Shown piece after piece: positions 8,824-17,346 of a DNA stretch of 64,000 nucleotides (position 1 is its first letter; the number at the start of each line of letters is the position of its first letter). The DNA comes from Clostridia bacterium. Lineage in GTDB: Bacteria > Bacillota > Clostridia > Lachnospirales > Bianqueaceae. The notes under the pieces were generated by a model. The model was not told the DNA's origin. It saw only the letters and a list, made by a program, of their open reading frames with translations, and made no database searches. The stretch spans positions 62,001 to 126,000 of the forward strand of contig CAAFMN010000085.1 in the NCBI GenBank assembly GCA_900764045.1. The letters run 5' to 3'. Made by a program: the position numbers and the translations under genes.

Positions 8824-9058
8824 TTGCACCTTGCCAGCATCGGGAAAAAAGTAAATATTAAATTCTACACTCTTTTCCTTCCCGATGGTCTGGATTCTAC
8901 CGCTCAAAAGCAGCAAGCTTTGTCTCTCTATAAGAAGCTGAGTCCCACTGTCACCATGTGGGAAAACAGCTTGAAGGATAGCCCAAGGTGGCAGTACACC
9001 AGTGGCGTCTCCTCTTTCAAATGACGACATACCCGTGTTTTAAGAGTAGCTGACCGAG
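8824..9058 (+). ncRNA. Possible structured small RNA (6S-like architecture)
   Basis: No convincing gene lies between rnfB and 9186, although the DNA is rich in paired segments. There is a hairpin CATCGGGAA / TTCCCGATG (8838-8887). A broken long-range stem brings 8887-8912 (GGTC, CTA, CTC, AAAA) together with 9038-9055 (TTTT, GAG, TAG, GACC). A 9-bp stem ACTGTCACC / GGTGGCAGT joins 8947-8955 with 8987-8995. A long rod with an open central region and roughly 200 bases in length resembles 6S RNA, but I do not recognise a 6S consensus, and the promoter is unclear (TTGCCA at 8831 with a poor -10). Strand is inferred from neighbours. The pairings were found by eye. Confidence 0.35.
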
Positions 9059-9059
9059 A

Positions 9060-9106
9060 AAAGAGCCTCCCGTCTGGACGTATCATCCGGACGAGAGGCT
9101 CTTTCG
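9060..9106. terminator. Strong symmetrical hairpin in the rnfB-DUF4321 gap
   Basis: AGAGCCTC / GAGGCTCT encloses CGTCTGG / CCGGACG with a single C/A mismatch, around a 9-base loop. It has AAAA before and TTT after, so it could end transcripts in either direction; it would be the natural 3' end of a small RNA encoded upstream. Confidence 0.6.
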
Positions 9107-9126
9107 ACGAGAATTGCAATCTAGTA

Positions 9127-9155
9127 TTTACAGGATTTTTTTTTTGTGGTATGAT
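9127..9155 (+). promoter_or_regulatory. Sigma-A promoter of the DUF4321 gene, with T10 tract in the spacer
   Basis: TTTACA (9127-9132), 17-base spacer, TATGAT (9150-9155) with an extended TGG. The spacer contains ten consecutive T (9136-9145). Predicted start is near 9162, just upstream of AAAGGAGG. Confidence 0.75.
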
Positions 9156-9185
9156 ATTCGAGTATCGGATAAAGGAGGCTGTAAT

Positions 9186-9440
9186 ATGGCATTTAAGGGA
9201 AAAAACGGTTGGACCTATGTATTGTTTATTTTGATTGGCTACGTGCTTGGCGCCTTTATTGGCGAAGCTCTGGGAGGGATCTCCTGGCTGTCCTGGCTTA
9301 ATTTCGGATATACCTTCGGATTCGGCGCGCAAACGCTGGAGCTTGGCTTTTTTGCACTCACGCTGGGCCTGCAGTTCCGAATCACAATCGCGTCCATTAT
9401 CGGTCTGATCATATCCATGCTGATTCACCGTTTTATCTGA
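9186..9440 (+). CDS. DUF4321 small membrane protein
   Basis: 84 residues from ATG 9186, 6 bases after AAAGGAGG. An upstream in-frame ATG at 9114 precedes the promoter and is not credible. Two to three hydrophobic segments (about 8-30, 44-60 and 64-83) with the pattern GYVLGAFIGE and a Phe/Gly-rich middle match DUF4321. That family is found in clostridia next to radC/mreB, as here. Function is unknown; location suggests an envelope role, which is only inference. Confidence 0.8.
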   Translation: MAFKGKNGWTYVLFILIGYVLGAFIGEALGGISWLSWLNFGYTFGFGAQTLELGFFALTLGLQFRITIASIIGLIISMLIHRFI

Positions 9441-9495
9441 TCCCCACTCATACTTCGTTAGAAGCTCATTCTTCTCCTTAGAAAGGAGCAAGAAT

Positions 9496-10206
9496 ATGGA
9501 GCATACAGAAAAATACACCATGAAGGAATTACCGGAGGAGGAGCGTCCGTACGAACGCATGACGCGTTATGGCGCGTCCGCGCTTTCCGACGCAGAGCTT
9601 CTGGCAATTCTCCTCAGAAACGGCAGAGCAGGGGAGAGCGCGCTGGAACTCAGCCGTCGGCTGCTTCGGGAATGCACACCCAGGGAGGGTGCCGGTGCGT
9701 TATCCGTTTTATTTGCTTTATCTGTACAAGAGCTTACGCGTTTTCCCGGAATCGGCCGCGTCAAGGCACTGCAGCTTACAGCAGCGGCAGAGATTGCCCG
9801 CCGGTTATCCATTCGTACAGCCGGCAGCGCTTCCGTTATATCCTCAGCGTCGGATCTTGCGCAGAAATACATACCACTTATGCGCGATATGCAAAAAGAG
9901 GCGATCTACGGTATCTGGCTGGACAATCGTCTGCGTATTCTAGGAGAAACGCAGCTGTCTGTCGGAAGCGTCAATCAGGCGCTTTTAAGTACAAGAGAGA
10001 TTTTTCTTGAAGCTGTAAAGCATAAGGCCGTTCATTTTATACTCATTCATAATCATCCCAGCGGCGACCCGACTCCCAGTGCGGCGGATATACACGGGAC
10101 GCGGAAGCTTACCGAGTCCGGAAAACTGTTGGAGATCAAACTGCTGGATCACATTGTAATCGGCGACGGAGTCTTCTTTTCCATGAAGGAGGAGGGGCTT
10201 TTATAA
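9496..10206 (+). CDS. radC: RadC/JAB-domain protein
   Basis: 236 residues. An N-terminal helix-hairpin-helix region (FPGIGRVKALQL, about 77-88) precedes a JAMM/MPN-type metal site HNHPSGDPTPSAAD beginning at His185. The ATG follows AAAGGAG. RadC was once linked to DNA repair, but its biochemical role is unsettled. Placement directly before mreB is conserved in Firmicutes. Only 16 bases separate it from mreB, so it is probably co-transcribed. Confidence 0.92.
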   Translation: MEHTEKYTMKELPEEERPYERMTRYGASALSDAELLAILLRNGRAGESALELSRRLLRECTPREGAGALSVLFALSVQELTRFPGIGRVKALQLTAAAEIARRLSIRTAGSASVISSASDLAQKYIPLMRDMQKEAIYGIWLDNRLRILGETQLSVGSVNQALLSTREIFLEAVKHKAVHFILIHNHPSGDPTPSAADIHGTRKLTESGKLLEIKLLDHIVIGDGVFFSMKEEGLL

Positions 10207-10222
10207 TAGAGGAGGAGTTATT

Positions 10223-11257
10223 ATGCTGCTGACCAAGAACCTGGCAATCGATCTGGGTTCCTCAAATACAAGAGTCTATGCGCAGGGAGCGGGAATCGTC
10301 CTGAACGAGCCCAGCGCCTGTGCTTTTAATGTGGTGGACCGTGAAGTCATTGCTGTAGGAGATGAGGCCAAGGGAATGATCGGCCGAACCCCGGGGGATG
10401 TTCTCTCGGTGCGTCCGATTCAGCACGGAACCGTTAACGATCTGATCATTACCAAGGCCATGTTCCGTTATTTCATGCGTTATCTGCACTGCAGTGTGCT
10501 TCCCATGTTCCGCCCCAAGCTTGTCATCTGCATTCCTTACGGACTTACGGATATGGAACGGCGCGTACTGGTAGATGTCGCGGTGCAGGCCGGTTTCAGT
10601 GATTCCGGCACCTATCTTCTGGAACAGCCGGTCGCCACGGCTATTGCGGCTGGAATGAATGTTATGGCTCCCACAGGAAATATGATTGTTGATATCGGTG
10701 GCGGATTGACAGAGGTTGCCATCGTTTCTCTGGGCGGTGTCGTGACAAGCCGCTCGATCAAAATCGCCGGAGATACGATGGACCAGCAGATTGTAAAATT
10801 TGTTCAAAGAGAATTCAACCTTCTGATTGGAGAACGTACTGCCGAGCAGATCAAGATTCGCCTGGCCAACGCATATTTTGACCCATACATGGAAGAAGAA
10901 AAGATGGAGATCAAAGGACGGGACTGCGAGAGCGGTCTGCCTAAAATTGTAGAGATCACCAATTTTCAGGCAGCCATGGCCATCCGTGAATCGGTTGACG
11001 CTATTGCGGAAGCGGTTCTGGGGACTCTGGAACACACACCGCCGGAACTGGCGGCAGATATTATGGAGAACGGTATGGCGCTTTCCGGCGGAAGCGCTCT
11101 TCTGCGCGGTCTGGACCGGGTGCTGGCCGAAAAGACCGGTATGAAGGTTACCCTCTTGGAGGATCCGACCTCCGCTGTCGTCACCGGCGGCGGACAGGTA
11201 TTGGAGAATCTTAAGAAATACAAAAACGCACTGGTTCCCCTTCGCAGCTTTATATAA
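10223..11257 (+). CDS. mreB: Rod-shape-determining actin homologue MreB
   Basis: 344 residues, start ATG after GAGGAGG. The actin-fold phosphate-1 motif is AIDLGSSNTRVY, the phosphate-2 motif is MIVDIGGGLTEVA, and the adenosine motif is ALSGGSALLRGLD. MreB polymers on the inner membrane face guide the elongation synthases RodA and PBP2, encoded four and three genes downstream. First of mreBCD; the spacing to mreC is 10 bases. The family also includes Mbl and MreBH; the gene order favours MreB. Confidence 0.95.
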   Translation: MLLTKNLAIDLGSSNTRVYAQGAGIVLNEPSACAFNVVDREVIAVGDEAKGMIGRTPGDVLSVRPIQHGTVNDLIITKAMFRYFMRYLHCSVLPMFRPKLVICIPYGLTDMERRVLVDVAVQAGFSDSGTYLLEQPVATAIAAGMNVMAPTGNMIVDIGGGLTEVAIVSLGGVVTSRSIKIAGDTMDQQIVKFVQREFNLLIGERTAEQIKIRLANAYFDPYMEEEKMEIKGRDCESGLPKIVEITNFQAAMAIRESVDAIAEAVLGTLEHTPPELAADIMENGMALSGGSALLRGLDRVLAEKTGMKVTLLEDPTSAVVTGGGQVLENLKKYKNALVPLRSFI

Positions 11258-11267
11258 GGAGCGGATC

Positions 11268-12335
11268 ATGGCAAAGAAGAGAAAATCCTTTTACAGTTCT
11301 ATTCGGGATCTGACCAAAGTCCCCCTTCGGGATCTAAAACCATTGAAGATCGAGAAGGGGCGTCATCGATTCCATATGCCGCTGCGGCGTCGAATTGTGA
11401 CCATCAGCATTCTATGTGTCATCCTGATGATCGTCACCCTGTCTCTAGGCCGGACCTGGGGACCGCTCAATACCGTTTTTAATACGGTGGCCTCTCCGAT
11501 CCAGCAGACAATGAACGCTATCGGCAACTGGTTCGGCTCTCTGAGCACGCACCTGGAAGATACAGACGCTCTGCGTAAAGAAAATGAGCGTCTCAAGCAG
11601 CAGCTGGAGGCACTGCAATATGAAAACACCCTGCAGCAAGTAAAGCTCACCCGGATGGACGAGCTCAATCAACTCTATGATCTGGATGAATATTACGCGG
11701 ATTATCCAAAGGAAGCAGCACAGATTATCGCCCAGTCGCCCAGCAACTGGTATCACTCTATGACGATCGATAAGGGCGCGCTGGATGGTATTACAGAATA
11801 TATGCCGGTTCTGTCCGGAGGTGGTCTTCTTGGACATGTAGCTACGGTCTATCAGCACTATTCCAGAATCTCTCTCCTGGTTTCCGAAGATAACTATGTC
11901 TACGGCGAAGTCTTACGCAGCGGAGATCATGTAGGCGTAGAGGGAGATGCCGCACTGGGACGGGATGGATTATGCAAAATTGAATTCTATATTCAGCAGG
12001 TCGATATCGCAGTTGGAGATGAGATCGTAACCTCCTCCATGAGCAATGTATATCCTCCGGGGATTCGGATCGGAAAAGTAATCAAGATCGAGGAAAAAGG
12101 AGACGGCATCACTGGTATCGCCTACGTAGAGCCCTTTGCGGAGCTGGAAAATCTGTCTTATGTATTGATTGTTACCGATAATTCCAAAAAACCGGATCTG
12201 ACAATAGAGGAAGCGGTGCCCGCCAATCAGACACAGGGCCCGGATGTATCCGGCCTTACCGGACAGACCAGTTCTCCAGAAGATACTTCTGTACCGGAGG
12301 ACAGTGCTTCTTCGCAGGAAGGAAACGAGCCATGA
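11268..12335 (+). CDS. mreC: Rod-shape-determining protein MreC
   Basis: 355 residues. A basic N-terminal cytoplasmic region of about 45 residues is followed by one membrane helix (about 43-65), a coiled coil (about 90-125) and the MreC beta-barrel region. The C-terminal 40 residues are rich in Ser, Glu, Pro and Thr and look disordered. MreC links MreB to PBP2 in the periplasm-facing space. It overlaps mreD by four bases (ATGA). Confidence 0.93.
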   Translation: MAKKRKSFYSSIRDLTKVPLRDLKPLKIEKGRHRFHMPLRRRIVTISILCVILMIVTLSLGRTWGPLNTVFNTVASPIQQTMNAIGNWFGSLSTHLEDTDALRKENERLKQQLEALQYENTLQQVKLTRMDELNQLYDLDEYYADYPKEAAQIIAQSPSNWYHSMTIDKGALDGITEYMPVLSGGGLLGHVATVYQHYSRISLLVSEDNYVYGEVLRSGDHVGVEGDAALGRDGLCKIEFYIQQVDIAVGDEIVTSSMSNVYPPGIRIGKVIKIEEKGDGITGIAYVEPFAELENLSYVLIVTDNSKKPDLTIEEAVPANQTQGPDVSGLTGQTSSPEDTSVPEDSASSQEGNEP

Positions 12336-12889
12336 GAGGACGCGCTTTTATTATGTGGATTCTTGCTGTGCTGTGTATTGCAGTTGAATCCACAATTCTT
12401 CACAAAATTGCGATCTACGGGATTCTTCCCAATCTATCCCTGTGTATGGTTGTGAGCTGTTCCTTACTCTTCGGCAGTGCCTTTGGCCGCCGTCTGGGAC
12501 TGTGGATCGGCTTTCTTCAGGATGTACTTTTTTTGAATGTTCTTGGTTTCTTCACACTGCTGTATTTTCTGGTCGGACAGTTGGCCGGCCTATTCAAAAA
12601 TGGCTTTGACCAGAACAACCTTTTACTTTCCCTGACGATTACGGCACTATTTGATTTTGTCTTTTCCTGTATCTGTTATCTTTTCTTTCATTTCTTTCAG
12701 GGAAGGATCGATGTCCTGTTCTATTTGAATTCAACCATTCTTCCGGAATTGGTATATACGATGGTCGCGTCGATTCCGGTGTATTTCCTGATTCGCTTTT
12801 TGGGGGTACGTTTAGAGCGCCTCTTTGAAAAGCATCGTCATCAGGCGGCAGAGGGGAGTATGCCCTTTGAATTAAGGAGCGAAAAGTAA
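12332..12889 (+). CDS. mreD: Rod-shape-determining protein MreD
   Basis: 185 residues, about five membrane helices, with the family stretch GILPNLSLCMVVSCSLLFGS and GFLQDVLFLNVLGFFTL. MreD is the membrane partner in the MreBCD elongation complex. The start overlaps the end of mreC. The sequence is hydrophobic throughout apart from a basic tail, and the length is close to the usual 160-180. Confidence 0.92.
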   Translation: MRGRAFIMWILAVLCIAVESTILHKIAIYGILPNLSLCMVVSCSLLFGSAFGRRLGLWIGFLQDVLFLNVLGFFTLLYFLVGQLAGLFKNGFDQNNLLLSLTITALFDFVFSCICYLFFHFFQGRIDVLFYLNSTILPELVYTMVASIPVYFLIRFLGVRLERLFEKHRHQAAEGSMPFELRSEK

Positions 12890-12890
12890 A

Positions 12891-15617
12891 TTGAGAGAAT
12901 TATTGCGGAGGCTGCGGGGACTTTTTACCAATCGGATGGTCATTCTGGCCATGGTATTTGCGGTAATCCTGTTCTTCTTGTGGCAAAACCTCTTTAAATT
13001 ACAGGTATTGAATTCCAGAACCTATGATGAGTTGGATCCCGGGACCTATGTCAGTACAGCGGTTACCGATGGAACCCGCGGGGAGATCTATGATCGTTAT
13101 GGAAGAGCTCTTGCCTATAATGAATATACTTGGTCCTTATACTATGATTCTTCTACACAGACAGAAGATCTGAATGCGCTGTGCCATAAAATTGCCAAGG
13201 TTCTTGAGGACAATGACGTCAAAACCGTATTGGATTTTGCCATCGGATATTCGGAGAGTCGCGGTTTCTATTATTATAGTGAATATCAAGACAGCGCGGT
13301 ACTGCGTCAGCTTTTCCTGGCGGACATGTACAGCAAATCCAGTACGCAGCTGACAGCGGAGGAGAAGCGTACCACAGCAGAAGAGGCCTATCTCTTTATG
13401 CGGGATGAGCTTTTTGAGATTTCCCAGAGTATTTATAGTATACAGGATATTCTAGAGATCATGCGTCTAAGATATGCGATTTACAATCAGAGATTCAAGA
13501 CCGATGAGCCCATTTTGATTGCTTCCAATCTTCCAGAGGCTCTGCGGGTCACCCTTTCCGAGCGCAGTCAGGAATATCCCGGGCTGGAGTTTTTGATGCG
13601 CGAAAACCGTGTGTATCCGGGAGGAGAGGCCTTTGCTCATATCATTGGCTATATGAGCAGTATCCCGGACAGTCGGCTGGAAGAGTATCAGGATCGCGGT
13701 TATGATCCGGACGATTCTATCGGTATCGAGGGTCTGGAAGCTGTCTATGAATCCTCTTTGCGTGGAACACAGGGTATGGTAAAGGTCACCTACAACAGTC
13801 TTACCAATGCTGAGATTTCCCGTGAGACCGTACAGGAAGCGACCAAGGGCAATGATATCTATCTGACCATCGATCAGGACCTGCAGCAGCAGGCTTATAC
13901 GATTCTAGTTGAAAAGATCAAATCCCTTTTAATTGAAAAAATCACCGGAGTCAGTACGATCAACGGCTCGGAATATTCCGCGTCCGATGTGCTGATCGCG
14001 CTTCTGGAAAACGGTTTTCTGCAGCCAGAGGCCTTGATGTCGGCTACAGGAACCTATGGATCTTCTTTTCAGAAGATCTACCTACAGTATGCCAATACGC
14101 AGATCAATACACTCATGGATGCCATACTGAACCCGTCGTTGCAGATTCAGCAATATGATTCTGATTTGATGCAGCTATACAATTCATGGATTGAAATCAT
14201 GCGTGATGCCGAAGGCGTTTTAAGCAGTGATTATCAAAAGGTCGGAGCGTTTTATGATCAATACGCTGCCGGTGAAAAGACAGCATATGAGTTTCTGGAG
14301 TACTGTATCTACAACAACATGCTGGATCTGGAACAATACGGCCTGGAACACGAGATGGATGTTGATGTTATCATCGATACCGTTGTTCGTCAGGAAATGG
14401 AAAAATTAAAGGAAAACACCTCTTTTCAGGAGATCCTCTATGGACGCCTTTTAAAATCCGGCGTCTATTCAGAAGAAGAGTTTTTGCTGCTGTTATATGA
14501 TGCAGGCGTTCTGGATGCTTCTGACGGAACCCGTGATTCTCTGCGTTCCGGGTATGTAACAGCTGAAACTGTGCTGATTCAGAAAATTCGTCAGAATGAG
14601 ATTACGCCCTCGGATATCAACCTGGATCCCTGCAGCGGCAGTGCAGTCATTACGGATTCGGACAGCGGAGAGGTACTGGCCATGGTCAGTTATCCATCCT
14701 ATGATAACAACCGAATCACATCGGACGCCGCCTATTATTCACAGATCATCAATAACGCTTCTTCTCCGCTCTTATTCCGGGCATTGCTGGAGACTCGGGC
14801 TCCGGGCTCGACCTATAAGATGTGTACCGCTGTTACCGCGTTGGAGTACGGAGTGACAGATGCCCAGGAAACCATCTACGATGCTTATCGTTTTATGCTG
14901 GCCAACAGCGACGACAAACCCGTATGCCACAGCACTACGAGCCATGGCAGTATCAATGTCGTTGATGCGCTCCGTGTATCTTGTAATTATTACTTCTATA
15001 CAATGGGATATCGCCTGTCCGATCCCGTCGATGAAGAATTTAATGACGCCGTTGGCCTGGCCAAGCTTACCCGATATGCCAAAGAACTGGGACTGTGTGA
15101 ACTGACCGGGATTGAATTGGCCGAGGCTACGCCGGTAAGTTCTACACAGGATGCGGTCCGCAGCGCTATCGGACAGGGCACCAATGCCTATACGCCGGCC
15201 AATATCAACCGATACACCTCAACTCTCGCGGAAAATGGCGCGGTATATGATCTATATCTGGTCGACCGCATTGTAGACTATTCCGGAACCGTCCTCTATC
15301 AGAGTGAGCCGGTTGTGCGCCAGGCCGATGTTTCTCAATCCACTTTTGATACCGTCCGTCAGGGGATGGTGTCCATGGCCGCCTCGACCAGTGTGCTGTC
15401 GGACTTCATGGAGCGCAGCGGAATTACCCTGGCCGGTAAAACCGGTACAGCGCAGGAATTGAATGACCGCCCGGACCATGCTTTGTTTACGGGGTATACC
15501 AATGTAGACGACCCCGATATTACCGTAACAATTGTCATTCCGTTCGGCGGAGGTTCTTCCCGTGCCATAGATACTTTTGTGCGTCTGGCAGAAGCATATT
15601 ATGCAATAGTATCATAA
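12891..15617 (+). CDS. mrdA: Penicillin-binding protein 2, elongation transpeptidase
   Basis: 908 residues. It starts with TTG at 12891; AAGGAG lies 11 bases upstream, and the TTG directly precedes the basic stretch before the membrane helix. One N-terminal helix (about 15-33) is followed by a PBP dimerisation domain, a long helical insertion (about residues 320-570) and the transpeptidase domain. The active site motifs are S640-T-Y-K643, S697-C-N and K850-T-G. It cross-links peptidoglycan during elongation with RodA. It is some 250 residues longer than Gram-negative PBP2 because of the insertion, a feature seen in clostridial PBP2. Confidence 0.93.
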   Translation: MRELLRRLRGLFTNRMVILAMVFAVILFFLWQNLFKLQVLNSRTYDELDPGTYVSTAVTDGTRGEIYDRYGRALAYNEYTWSLYYDSSTQTEDLNALCHKIAKVLEDNDVKTVLDFAIGYSESRGFYYYSEYQDSAVLRQLFLADMYSKSSTQLTAEEKRTTAEEAYLFMRDELFEISQSIYSIQDILEIMRLRYAIYNQRFKTDEPILIASNLPEALRVTLSERSQEYPGLEFLMRENRVYPGGEAFAHIIGYMSSIPDSRLEEYQDRGYDPDDSIGIEGLEAVYESSLRGTQGMVKVTYNSLTNAEISRETVQEATKGNDIYLTIDQDLQQQAYTILVEKIKSLLIEKITGVSTINGSEYSASDVLIALLENGFLQPEALMSATGTYGSSFQKIYLQYANTQINTLMDAILNPSLQIQQYDSDLMQLYNSWIEIMRDAEGVLSSDYQKVGAFYDQYAAGEKTAYEFLEYCIYNNMLDLEQYGLEHEMDVDVIIDTVVRQEMEKLKENTSFQEILYGRLLKSGVYSEEEFLLLLYDAGVLDASDGTRDSLRSGYVTAETVLIQKIRQNEITPSDINLDPCSGSAVITDSDSGEVLAMVSYPSYDNNRITSDAAYYSQIINNASSPLLFRALLETRAPGSTYKMCTAVTALEYGVTDAQETIYDAYRFMLANSDDKPVCHSTTSHGSINVVDALRVSCNYYFYTMGYRLSDPVDEEFNDAVGLAKLTRYAKELGLCELTGIELAEATPVSSTQDAVRSAIGQGTNAYTPANINRYTSTLAENGAVYDLYLVDRIVDYSGTVLYQSEPVVRQADVSQSTFDTVRQGMVSMAASTSVLSDFMERSGITLAGKTGTAQELNDRPDHALFTGYTNVDDPDITVTIVIPFGGGSSRAIDTFVRLAEAYYAIVS

Positions 15618-15684
15618 AAAGAAAAATATTTTTCGGTTTTTTATCATTTTAGACTTGCAAAATTTGCGTGAAGAGGTTATACTG

Positions 15685-16848
15685 ATGAAAGAGAGACGTA
15701 TTCTGAGCAGGATTGACTTTACCTTGCTGAGCCTTGTATTATTGATGACGCTTATGGGCATCGTCATGATTGGCAGTGCCGGCGGTTGGGAACCGGATTT
15801 GGAACGTTTTTCTATCGGTCCGATTATGACGCGTCAGCTGATGGGGCTCGTTTTGGGTTTGATTATTGCCTTTGTTGTACTCTTTATGAGTCGAGAGCTG
15901 CTGAAGTTTTTATCAGTGCCGGCTTATCTGGGAATGATTGGACTCCTTGTATTGGTTCTCCTGATCGGAGTAGGTACATCGGACGCAGGAGAGGAAGCAG
16001 ATGTAAGGCGCTGGATTCCGTTTATCGGCGGTTTTAATCTTCAGCCATCTGAATTTGCGAAATTTCTTATGATCGTCGCTTTGGCCCGTTTTTGTGATCT
16101 CCGTGCAGAGAGCATAGGTAAGTTTTCTACTTTAGTGATCTATGCGATTTTGCTTGCGGTACCGGTTTTTCTTGTAATTAAGGAGCCAGATCTGTCTACC
16201 TCAATGGTTATGGTCTGTATTGGTGCAGCCATGATTTTTGTATCAGGATTAGACTGGAGATATATTGCGGCAGCGTTATTGGTTATCGCAATTGTCCTCT
16301 ATGTTCTTCTCACCGATGCATACAATCCGGAAGGACCGAAGATTCTGAATTATTATCAGGCGACAAGAATCTGGGCTTTCTTTGACCCGGAGAGTTACGC
16401 GCAAAGCTACGCCTATCAAACGCTGCGTTCTAAATATGCGATTAGCTCCGGAGGATTACAGGGACTGGGACTCTTTAACGGAAGCGGCCTGGTACCCGTA
16501 CCGATGACGGATTTTCTGTTTGGTATTCTCGGCGAAGAATTGGGATTTGTCGGCTGCAGCGTTATGTTTATTCTGCTGATTTTATTGGTCGGCAGAATCC
16601 TCTGGATCGGATCGAAAGCGGAGGACTTGTATGGAAAACTTCTATGTGTGGGAGTTGCCACCTGGATTGCCATGCAGTCTTTTATTCACATCGGTGTCAC
16701 GACTGCCATGCTGCCCAATACCGGCATTCCTCTGCCGTTTATGAGTTATGGTCTGAGTTCACTGATCTCCAATATGGCAGGCATTGGTCTTGTCATGAAC
16801 GTGTACGCGGGCGTTCGGACACAGAACGCTAAATATAAAAACATATAA
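15685..16848 (+). CDS. rodA: Peptidoglycan polymerase RodA (SEDS family)
   Basis: 387 residues from ATG 15685, 8 bases after GAAGAGG. A TTG ten codons upstream is in frame but has no ribosome binding site. About ten membrane helices; the SEDS motifs FNLQPSEFAKF and LPFMSYGLSSL are clear, and EEADVRRWIPF contains the conserved Arg-Trp pair. RodA polymerises glycan strands as partner of PBP2, encoded just upstream. FtsW is the homologous alternative, but the mre context points to RodA. Confidence 0.94.
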   Translation: MKERRILSRIDFTLLSLVLLMTLMGIVMIGSAGGWEPDLERFSIGPIMTRQLMGLVLGLIIAFVVLFMSRELLKFLSVPAYLGMIGLLVLVLLIGVGTSDAGEEADVRRWIPFIGGFNLQPSEFAKFLMIVALARFCDLRAESIGKFSTLVIYAILLAVPVFLVIKEPDLSTSMVMVCIGAAMIFVSGLDWRYIAAALLVIAIVLYVLLTDAYNPEGPKILNYYQATRIWAFFDPESYAQSYAYQTLRSKYAISSGGLQGLGLFNGSGLVPVPMTDFLFGILGEELGFVGCSVMFILLILLVGRILWIGSKAEDLYGKLLCVGVATWIAMQSFIHIGVTTAMLPNTGIPLPFMSYGLSSLISNMAGIGLVMNVYAGVRTQNAKYKNI

Positions 16849-16861
16849 GGAGGGATTCACG

Positions 16862-17254
16862 TTGAACATCGCTTTGGCAGCACACAATAACAAAAAGAAG
16901 CTGATGCAGAATTTTTGTATTGCGTATCGTCACATTCTCAGTAAGCATACGATGTACGCTACCGGAACGACGGGACGTTTGATCGAGGAGGTGACGAATC
17001 TGCATGTCCATAAATATCTGGCAGGACCTCTTGGCGGTCTTGAACAGATGGGTGCGCAGATTACGAATAATGACATTGACCTTGTGATCTTCTTACGGGA
17101 TCCCTTAGGTGCTGAGAGGGAGGCGGATGTCGCTCCTATTATCAAATTGTGTGATATGCACAACATCCCAATAGCGACCAATCTCGCAACCGCTGAGATG
17201 CTTGTCCTGGGAATGGAAAACGGCGATCTGGACTGGCGGAATATGTATCGATAA
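16862..17254 (+). CDS. Methylglyoxal synthase homologue with altered active site
   Basis: 130 residues, TTG start 7 bases after AGGAGGG. The fold and most motifs match methylglyoxal synthase: ATGTTGRLI (33-41), GPLGG (55-59), IFLRDPLGA (76-84) and IPIATNLATAE (102-112). MgsA converts dihydroxyacetone phosphate to methylglyoxal and phosphate. Compared with the E. coli and B. subtilis enzymes, the catalytic Asp71 position (GGDQQ) is Leu60 (GGLEQ), the AHD motif reads AHN (Asp20 to Asn9), and His98 corresponds to Arg86. Asp89 (Asp101 equivalent) remains. The gene is therefore likely a divergent paralogue with a phosphate-binding pocket but doubtful synthase activity. It sits directly after rodA and ends in a terminator. 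Confidence 0.8.
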   Translation: MNIALAAHNNKKKLMQNFCIAYRHILSKHTMYATGTTGRLIEEVTNLHVHKYLAGPLGGLEQMGAQITNNDIDLVIFLRDPLGAEREADVAPIIKLCDMHNIPIATNLATAEMLVLGMENGDLDWRNMYR

Positions 17255-17266
17255 ATTGTTTGTTCG

Positions 17267-17296
17267 GGACCTGTGGAAATCCGCAGGTTCTTTTTA
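17267..17296 (+). terminator. Terminator of the mre-rodA-mgsA-like operon
   Basis: Ten-bp stem GGACCTGTGG / CCGCAGGTTC (two wobble pairs) with an AAAT loop, followed by TTTTTAT. Confidence 0.88.
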
Positions 17297-17346
17297 TGAT
17301 ATTCCCGCGTACATTGTATCATAGATGATCGAAGGAGTCCTATAAT

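Noticed and set aside
8936..9010. Cobalamin riboswitch (CCACTGT and GTGGGAA segments recall its conserved boxes)
   Set aside because: The other conserved boxes are absent or out of order, and no cobalamin-related gene lies downstream.
8767..9030. 87-codon frame on the minus strand and a shorter plus-strand frame in the rnfB-DUF4321 gap
   Set aside because: No ribosome binding site, no protein features, and overlap with strong hairpins.
15655..15683. TTGCAA, 17 bases, TATACT just before rodA, a near-perfect promoter match
   Set aside because: Transcription would begin after the rodA start codon at 15685, and no sensible later start exists; probably chance.
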